From: Hippasteria phrygiana
Taxonomy: Eukaryota > Echinodermata > Asteroidea > Valvatida > Goniasteridae
Assembly: GCA_037893225.1 (NCBI GenBank)
Contig: JAZGUH010000056.1
Coordinates: 1,674,001 to 1,738,000, forward strand
DNA length: 64,000 nt
Reading direction: 5' to 3'
Part shown: in pieces, positions 56,942 to 64,000 of the stretch
Numbering within the stretch: the first letter of the stretch is position 1
How the letters are laid out: every line of letters starts with the position of its first letter
Translations under genes and position numbers: made by a program
The notes under the pieces: generated by a model
Seen by the model: only the letters and a program-made list of their open reading frames with translations
What the model was told of the DNA's origin: nothing
The model's database searches: none

Positions 56942-57118
56942 TAGACCTTTATCATGCTGTCACCATCTTTGTCTTGTTCCCTGTATGCATTAGCAATTAT
57001 GAATAGTGATTCCAATTATTAAATGAAGGTGCCAGGCTATTTTTCCTTCCAGCCTCGGTTTGGTTACATTGATTTTAATACGAGAAAAACAAAATGGCTG
57101 TGCTATGATAAAGGTCTA
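56942..57118. mobile_element. 177-bp TAGACCTTTATCA MITE (unit 4)
   Basis: Same as 37509-37685. Confidence 0.8.
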
Positions 57119-57741
57119 TAATAGTGTCCCTTTTTCCCTCCCCGAAGCACCAAATGGAGCCTGCCTTTGACACTGGTTGCTGTAATTGCAAAGTCTGAAA
57201 TTGAAGCTTTTATTTTATTTTATAAATTATTTGTTTACTGTCTAAACTGTATAAAGAGGCAGAATTTCAAAAGGCACAACAAGTGACAATCACAGAGTCT
57301 TTGGGCTTTGTGGACTAACCACGACAACGTGAATTCTAGAAACCGTCTGCTGAAATGGTGGGGTTTCTATCAACATGAGAGTTAATTGCAAACTACCAAT
57401 ATTGCTCTCTGCTGTACCAGAGAATGGTTTTTGTTTTATTATTTACAGTTGTCATGGCATTCAACATTGAGATTCTATGAGTAGACAGACTGTGCCATTA
57501 CATGTACATATACATGTACATGTATGACAGAAAATTACATCTCGCCTGAAATTTTCAAGAAAGACGCTTTTGGATAAATGCATACACCCAGCCTTTCCAG
57601 TCTTAATTCATTACAGAACTTAAATGTTTACATCCAGACCGACAGACAGTTCAGATTTTCTCAACCCACGATTTTGATGTTTGACATCAAACTAAGAATG
57701 AGATTTTATAGTGAAAACACACAAGTTATTTGTTCAATCAA

Positions 57742-57936
57742 TTAATCATCCCGTGACCAGGGTCGTAGGGGTGCCGTGACAGACAATTTGGCAGTCAGTG
57801 ATCTCCACACCTCTCTGTCCTCAGACATACGCAACAGGGCAGAGTGATCGAGTCCAGTCCAGGCTTTCAAGTCGTCCATCCAGGACTTTTTCTGTCTGCC
57901 TCTGCAACGTCCTCCCTCCACTGTCGAGGTTGACAT
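57742..57936 (-). pseudogene. LINE ORF2 C-terminal remnant upstream of GPCR copy 6
   Basis: The frame is still open. It reads KAWTGLDHSALLRMSED where copies 2-5 read KSWTGLNHSALLCMSED; KAWTGL is shared with copy 1. Confidence 0.7.
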
Positions 57937-58207
57937 AAAGGGAATTTGCGAACATTGAAAATTTCTTCAAGAAATATTCTTGCAGATCATGTTTAGAAAA
58001 ATAGAGTTTTGCTAATGAAGTGAGCTGACATATGTGTACCACATGGTAACAAAGTTTTATAAAATGTAGGTTCCATTATAAAGGATTTGGAAAACGGATG
58101 TGGATATTTTCTTGCTTTGAAATGTTAATGTTACATTGGTAACAAGAAAGCTTTGTCCAAATACTCTGACCAACTTCTTCAATTGCACTGACAAGCTACG
58201 AGACAAT

Positions 58208-59146
58208 ATGAATGTAACGAGTTTGAGCACACCTGACATCTTTGATGTGCCATTAACAACTCAACTGGACCCTAGCATCATTTTTGGCATCATCCTGATG
58301 ACACTCAACATCATTCTGGATGCCATTCTGAATCCACTATGCCTTGCTGCCCTTCATCGCGCCAGTGGCATCCAAGAGACGACCAAGATATTCATGGCTT
58401 CGCTCACTGTTTCTGATCTCTGTACAGGGCTTTTTGTTGCAGTCCCATGGGTGACGGAAAAGCTGGCCAGACGATGGCTACTTGGCAATTTCCTGTGCAC
58501 GGTGTACTTTGTTTTGTCCCCAACATTCTTTTCAATCAGTAGTTTTTCCCTTTTGCTTTTAACAATTGATCGTTTTATAGCTATCGTCCACTCACTGCGA
58601 TACTCAAGTCTGATGACACCACAAAGGTCAAAGGTCATTGCCACTCTCACATGGATTGTTACATTTGTGGTATTTATCACTTTGAACGGAATAATTACAA
58701 ATTCAACAGTATCAAAGCAGGGTACATGTACCCCCGAGTGTAACTTTTGTACAATCGTTGCTTTCTGCCTGCTCTTAATTTCCCTTGCAGTCATCTTGAT
58801 ACTTTATCTACACATCCTAAAAGTTGCTCGCCGTCAGGCCCGCCGCATTGCTGCTCAGAATTATGCCGGCAACCCTCCAGATGGACAGAACGTTCCGCAG
58901 CCAATCAGCACAAAGTCTGCAACGACCGTCCTGATCATAACCGCAGCCGTGTTCGTCTGCTGGACTCCTACGCTTATCACTCTCATGTTATTCTCGCAAG
59001 ACACCATCCAGATTAACCACAGTTTTGCCAACATCGCAGGCTCAATCTTTCTCACCAACAGCTGGCTGAATGTTGTCATCTATTACTGGAGGAATAGGGA
59101 GCTTCGGCAAGCATTGCACAGCTTGGTATCCTCATGCTGCAACTAA
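58208..59146 (+). CDS. Class A GPCR, copy 6
   Basis: 312 residues, with the same predicted protein as copies 4 and 5. It has SD in TM2, DRF and IVHSLRYSS after TM3, FVCWTP in TM6, NSWLNVVIY in TM7 and a CCN C-terminus. Unlike copies 3-5 it keeps the long transposon-rich 3' block, as copy 2 does. The coding region is therefore of the amplified type while its downstream flank is of the ancestral type. This suggests gene conversion or that the deletion lies at an array crossover boundary. The ligand is unknown. Confidence 0.9.
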   Translation: MNVTSLSTPDIFDVPLTTQLDPSIIFGIILMTLNIILDAILNPLCLAALHRASGIQETTKIFMASLTVSDLCTGLFVAVPWVTEKLARRWLLGNFLCTVYFVLSPTFFSISSFSLLLLTIDRFIAIVHSLRYSSLMTPQRSKVIATLTWIVTFVVFITLNGIITNSTVSKQGTCTPECNFCTIVAFCLLLISLAVILILYLHILKVARRQARRIAAQNYAGNPPDGQNVPQPISTKSATTVLIITAAVFVCWTPTLITLMLFSQDTIQINHSFANIAGSIFLTNSWLNVVIYYWRNRELRQALHSLVSSCCN

Positions 59147-59214
59147 CATTCACTCAATGACCAATCTGATCTGAAGAAGTTCAATTGCTGAATCAGCAGA
59201 ATGCATAGAAGTAC

Positions 59215-59631
59215 TAGGGCTGTGCATCCGAACCGGATACCCAAGTACCCAACCGCTAATTATAATGTCAAAAACAGGTTCCAGATTATGGGATTGAGTA
59301 CCCATTACCGAGGTAACATATTACTTTGTAATTTCCCAGACAATTAAAAATAATTTCAATGTCATTTGTTGAAAATTTTGAAAATGAAAACCAGGGTACA
59401 TGGAAAAACAAAACAGATTGACGCTTGCAAAAATGCAATTTATACCGTAAAGCTACGCATGTATAGAGCTCACTGTACACACTTGCATCCTGCTGCACCC
59501 ATGTGGTAGTATTGATAATTAACAGATTTCAGAGATTAAATTTTTGGATAGGCTTTATTTAACGGGTACCTGGGTACATGTATCCGTTCTTGTTTTCAGT
59601 CGGGTACCTGATTCCTGTACTACCCGTAAAT
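59215..59631. mobile_element. hAT-like element, AGGGCTGTGCATCC type
   Basis: Ortholog of 31513-31945, with small indels. Confidence 0.65.
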
Positions 59632-59942
59632 TAGGGCTGTCCCGAATATTCGACTGTCAACTGAATATTTGAATACCTTTTCGCCGGTTTGAATATTCGG
59701 GAAAAAATATGCACGTACAGATACGACTCTGATGCTATTTTAATGGAAAAGTTATGGCACTTAGCAGTGTCAAATGCCTCATTTTTATCAACAGTAACTT
59801 TGTGGACGGAGGTTTATTGTTCCCGTCCGTAAAGCCCCTGACACTACCAAAGTATTCATTGACAATCAGTGAAATTAATTGTGTAAAAAAGATTCTTTTT
59901 GTGCAATGTACATAAGCTATACTTGTGAATTAGACTGATTAA

Positions 59943-60223
59943 CCCCTTGCGTACAGATGACGGAATTTGCAGCAAAAAGGCCAGTGCCACCAGGCCGGAT
60001 GATGCAATTGGCCGCTGTTTGTGCAGTTTCAATCCATTGTTGGATTAAACAGTGCTACCAGGCCGGATGGCGCCATTGGCCGCTGTTTGTGCAGTTTTAA
60101 TGCATTGTTGGATTATTGTGAATAGGTTACGCTCGACTACACAAACACATTGTAGCGGTTCGCTTGGCTGCCAGAGCCGCCGCGGCACCCCGACGTCTCC
60201 CGTAAAATACCGTATTTAAGGGG
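59943..60223. mobile_element. 281-bp TTAA-target MITE
   Basis: Ortholog of 32257-32537, with the same length and the same internal duplication. Confidence 0.7.
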
Positions 60224-60498
60224 TTAAGTTTAATAATACATGACGTCGGGGAGCTGTTGACAAAATCAACCAGCCCTGCATACTGCTTCAGATACACAAG
60301 ACTGCCGATGTGTACAAGTAAATGGTTGAAGCTGCTTCAAGTACATGTACATACATGTAGTATTATTGATAATGACAGAGTTTTTCTTGTTTAAAAGTAA
60401 ATATTGTAAAAAATTGTAGTACAATGTAGATTTGAGCGCAAAATAACAATAATAACTAGAGGTAGATGTTTGTGTTATTATTTGGGCGGGTACATTAA

Positions 60499-61045
60499 CC
60501 CTAACCCACTAGGCCCTTTTGGCTAGGAACCTTCCTTAATCCTTCAAAATCCTCCAATTGCTCCCCCAAAAAAGTTGCATTCACCCTCAATCCTCCAAAT
60601 TCCTCCAAAATTTAGGACTTGTGTTCTGATGCATGTTCCCCATTTCCTCAATCCTTCAAAATCAACCAGTGTACAAAACCTATGAAGTTTTTCCCAAAAA
60701 GTTAAAGTATAAACAATAGGAAAATGTATATGGTGGGTGATGCTGTACTAAATCACCATTTCTCCTCAATCCTCCAAAATCAATCGGTACTAAAATCACC
60801 ATTTCTCCTCAATCCTCCAAAATCAACGGGTACTACATTGTAAATCACCATTACTCCTCAATCCTCCAAAATCAACCGGTACTAAATCACCATTTCTCCT
60901 CAATCCTCCAAAATCAACCGGTACTAAATCACCATTTCTCCTCAATCCTCCAAAATCAACCGGTACTAAATCACCATTTCTCCTCAATCCTCCAAAATCC
61001 TCCAAAACCGCATAGAGGATTTTGGAGGACTGAGGGGGGTTAGGG
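60499..61045. mobile_element. 547-bp TTAA-target MITE with expanded minisatellite
   Basis: Ortholog of 32822-33234. It is longer because the internal 42-bp repeat (60746-61004) has six copies instead of three. TTAA flanks are at 60495-60498 and 61046-61049. Confidence 0.75.
60746..61004. repeat. 42-bp minisatellite, six copies
   Basis: Six copies of TACTAAATCACCATTTCTCC-type units. The first three carry private changes (CAATCGG, CAACGGG, and an insertion TACTACATTGTAAATC). The last three are uniform. Confidence 0.93.
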
Positions 61046-62512
61046 TTAATATTTAGAACAACATTGTCATTTCATGTACTATATTAATTGTTGGCCTTTA
61101 ATTTGAAATTACAACTTGTTTCTTCCCCTTGATGTTTTAAAATGGCCATATGGTATGACGGTTCACATTGGTACCAAGTCTAACAGGATCCCGTACATGC
61201 TCAAAATCTGTGAAATAACAGGTTGGGCCACATGTTTAGACAGTTGTTATCTTACTTTATACCCCCACTAAAATAGGTCAGAAACAGAAAAATATGAAAA
61301 ATAGCAAACCCTCATTGATAACTGTCTAAACATGTGGCAAAATCTGTAATATATCAAGATTTATCTCCTCAAAATCGTCAAGTCGTACCATCAATGGTAT
61401 GAAATGGTACGGGCCGTAACTGATTGATGTGCTTTGATATACTTTTTGCTATTTAAGACTTCGCTAGACAGGGAACGTAGGCTCCGTGAGAAGTGAACTG
61501 TAGATATTTAATCATAAAACTACATTGTACATGTATTTTTTGGTTACAAAAGATGACTAGGCACCACACTATTGTAAAATATCTTTGGGATGGATAAGAT
61601 TTGAAGTTTGCATGGTGAAGGTAACAATATGGTAAGGATTAACAGTAACACCATGTGAAATCGTTTCTCTTTTGTGAGTTTGTGTGGTTCTGAAAGGAAC
61701 TGGAAAAACAACTTTTCTAAAGTATGCTCTGTCCGTCCTCAAGAGACGGAGCGTGTGGTATTTCCAACAGGTTGCCCGTCGATGTTTGGGTGTTTGCATG
61801 TGCGCGTGGTGGGTTTTAAGTCGCAGAATGTGTGGCATTACTGTGCAGGGTGACCCGGTCAGGTATATGGTGGCATGCACCGTTATACACGGCGAGCACG
61901 ACGCCGGGACCCAGCGCGGTGCAAGGCCCGCGAGAGTGACGCGGCATGCAAGGTGCAGGTGGTGCGGCGCACCATGCACGGGCAGCCGTGCCGGCATTTA
62001 TCACTGCACCGATGCGGTAATAAGCCGGTATTCTTAAACATGTCAGTTGATGATGGTCAGTGTAGCGGCAAGATATTAAATTTGTTGATTCCAAATTTGT
62101 CCAGGGTGGATCCAGAACACAATTTTTTTTTTTTTTTGGGGGGGAGGCAAAATAAAAAAGAATTTTCCCCTGAAAAAGGGGGCCCAAAAAACCATGCACA
62201 AATCACAGATAAAACGTAGGGTTTTTGCTTCCATTTCTTTTACTTTGTTTTATTTTGTTTTACTATTTTCTCATCATTTGGGTTACGGATTTAGCTCAAA
62301 CTTTCATACTTTTTGTGTCAATGTCGAATGACACAAAGCTGTCTGCAGTGGAACAGGCGCATGGTGTATCATACCTTTCAATGACGAGCAGGAAAAAAAC
62401 ATTTTGCGAACACCACTGGTGGCAAAGTACTCAATGAACTAGATGACGCTGAAGTCCTAGTCACTGTCGCACGATGCAACACTTGCTCAGACTGAAGTGG
62501 GGCAAACGCATA

Positions 62513-62680
62513 CACTGCCAAAAATGGTTTTCTTAAAATGAGAAAATTATCTTATTTCAAGACAACTTTTCTTGACTCACTCCCTAGAAAAGTTTTCTAG
62601 GGAGTGAGACAAGAACATTTTTCTTGAAATAAGAAATATTTTCTTATATTAAGAAATTAAGAAAATCATTTTTGGCAGTG
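62513..62680. mobile_element. 168-bp TA-target MITE (unit 5)
   Basis: Same element as 34706-34873. Confidence 0.88.
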
Positions 62681-63909
62681 TAGACGAATTTGACGAACAG
62701 CTATAAATCACGCTCTCCCACAGATACAGATTGCGTGATTACAAAAGCGCCAGAAATGTATGCACTCCTAAAGAGGTAAGCTAGCTGGGTCATTCGGGAA
62801 CAAAGCACCTGGCTGATTGTGGTCGCCGAATTATGCTGCATTCCAATCAACTTGTAAACTCGTGGTCAATAAGAGTAATCCTGACTTCGAGAATATATAA
62901 TAAAGATGCGGCAGTGGCGGCAGGTCATAGAATTTTTTTCTTGAATCATATCTAGTATTGTTTTCAACAAAATACATTTTTTGTGGGTGGGCGTATGCAG
63001 TGGCTGCCCTTTTGCGACGTCAGTAAAAACAATTTTTTTAAATGGTGTGTTGACAAACACAAATGCCCCGCCAAGCGGAATTCCCCTTTTTAACTAAAGA
63101 CTGATTTATTAAAAAGAAAAATGTGTTAATATGACAAACATGCATCAAAGGAAAGTGCAAATGGCTAGCATCAGAGGTTATGGATCTGCTTACTGTATCT
63201 GCAACATTTCTGATTAAAGCAAGTTATTGTGTCTCAACCATTTCTATTGTTTTAAGCATAATGGTCTTGAACTTTGGCCTATGGGGGTCAAAATCAATAG
63301 GATTCTGGAAGACCCTAAGACCAACCCACATACCAAATAGGAAGTTGATATGCCAAATCCTTCTCAAGTTATCATGTCCCAACCATCCACACAGACACTA
63401 GCAGTCATGTTTTACCATACCCATGAATAGACCTCTTCTTTTGTTCCCTTTGTTTGTACTCCCATAAGGTTTGTACACCAAATTCTCCCAAGGACTCAGC
63501 CGGAGTCCTCGGTTGTATTGTTATCCCTAATCCCCCATTGTCCCAAGTCCTTAGTTGTAAATGATAACCAACCCACACATACTTCGGAGGACAATGCTTT
63601 GTGTTTCCTATTGTTCCTTTAATTAATATAACCCCATGTAGTGTAGATATGAGCACATATTTTTACGTCCGAGGACCGACTTCAACAAAGGACCTACATG
63701 TACTTGTGAGGACAAGAAAGTTTCCTTTGTTTTTCTTTCTCCTCTTGTCCTCGGAAGGACATGTATTCTGGTTCCAAACATTGCATTGATTGAAGTCATC
63801 ACTTCGGTACTCTATGGCGAGTTATATATAATGTATAAAGAGAAACCACCCTAATTCTAAAATGGTATAGGCCTATTCATCAATGTTCCCCAGTACACAA
63901 TGGAGTTGG

Positions 63910-64000
63910 TTCACCATACAAAACCTTGCACCTGCCAGCAGACACAGCATGTACAACCATACAAAACCTTACAGTGCCATACAGAGGTCAAGTTGATTTA
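63910..64000. mobile_element. Inverted CCATACAAAACC element, left part (unit 5)
   Basis: Left end of the same element as 36119-36337, cut by the window edge. Confidence 0.75.

Larger units (their letters stand above)
52730..59202. repeat. Tandem segmental unit 4 (6473 bp, ends with GPCR copy 6)
   Basis: It resembles units 1-3 but has more private differences. Examples are ACATTG at about 57464, a shorter TACATG repeat at about 57500, and changes in the LINE tail. Its far end opens into the long 1.9-kb 3' block instead of the deletion junction. Confidence 0.9.
59203..61108. repeat. 1.9-kb 3' block kept after GPCR copy 6
   Basis: Collinear with 31501-33297. It contains the hAT-like element 59215-59631, a hAT end fragment from 59632, the TTAACCCC MITE 59943-60223 and the TTAACCCTA MITE 60499-61045. 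Confidence 0.9.
61109..64000. repeat. Tandem segmental unit 5 (partial, runs off the window)
   Basis: It repeats the first 2.9 kb of units 1-4 with more divergence, for example a shorter G run at 62138 and a deletion near 63578. A seventh GPCR would be expected about 5.0-5.5 kb after 61109, beyond the window. Confidence 0.9.

Overview
The window is eukaryotic nuclear DNA, very probably from a marine invertebrate. It has AT-rich, spliced genes, long repeat-filled introns, many non-autonomous DNA transposons and frequent alternating (TACATG)-type motifs. No species can be named from sequence alone. An echinoderm or another invertebrate deuterostome is my best guess, because large, young, single-exon class A GPCR clusters of this kind are known there. 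No prokaryotic features, CRISPR arrays or operons are present.

Layout. (1) Positions 988-14973, minus strand: nine internal coding exons of SRP68, the 68-kDa subunit of the signal recognition particle. They were assembled by hand from splice sites, frame continuity and similarity to the animal protein. Neither the first exon nor the C-terminal exons were found in the window. The introns carry a 4.8-kb Harbinger-like element, a 68-bp minisatellite, an 11-bp satellite, a tRNA-bearing fold-back element and a LINE tail. (2) Positions 15.0-18.3 kb: a tRNA-derived SINE, a hAT-like fragment and a small MITE, with no gene recognised. (3) Positions 18.4-64 kb: six intact intronless class A GPCR coding regions, all on the plus strand (18856, 30503, 38779, 45256, 51735 and 58208). 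Each has an antisense LINE C-terminal remnant about 270 bp upstream.

The last five GPCRs sit in a young tandem segmental array. Copies 3, 4 and 5 are followed by a unit lacking a 1.8-kb block that is kept after copies 2 and 6, and partly after copy 1. That shortened unit (about 6.48 kb) repeats almost identically. Each unit carries the same MITEs, CpG-rich segment and hAT-type subterminal repeats. Copies 3-6 encode nearly one protein. They differ from copies 1 and 2 by two Pro-to-Ser changes at the second intracellular loop and by loss of a putative splice acceptor just before the start codon.

Between copies 1 and 2 lies a transposon graveyard. Two nested hAT insertions there have 8-bp target duplications and matching empty sites elsewhere in the window. 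A pogo/Tigger-like element and several MITEs with TTAA or TA targets are also present. No new enzymatic or defence system was found. The main point of interest is the recent amplification of one GPCR unit and what travels with it.
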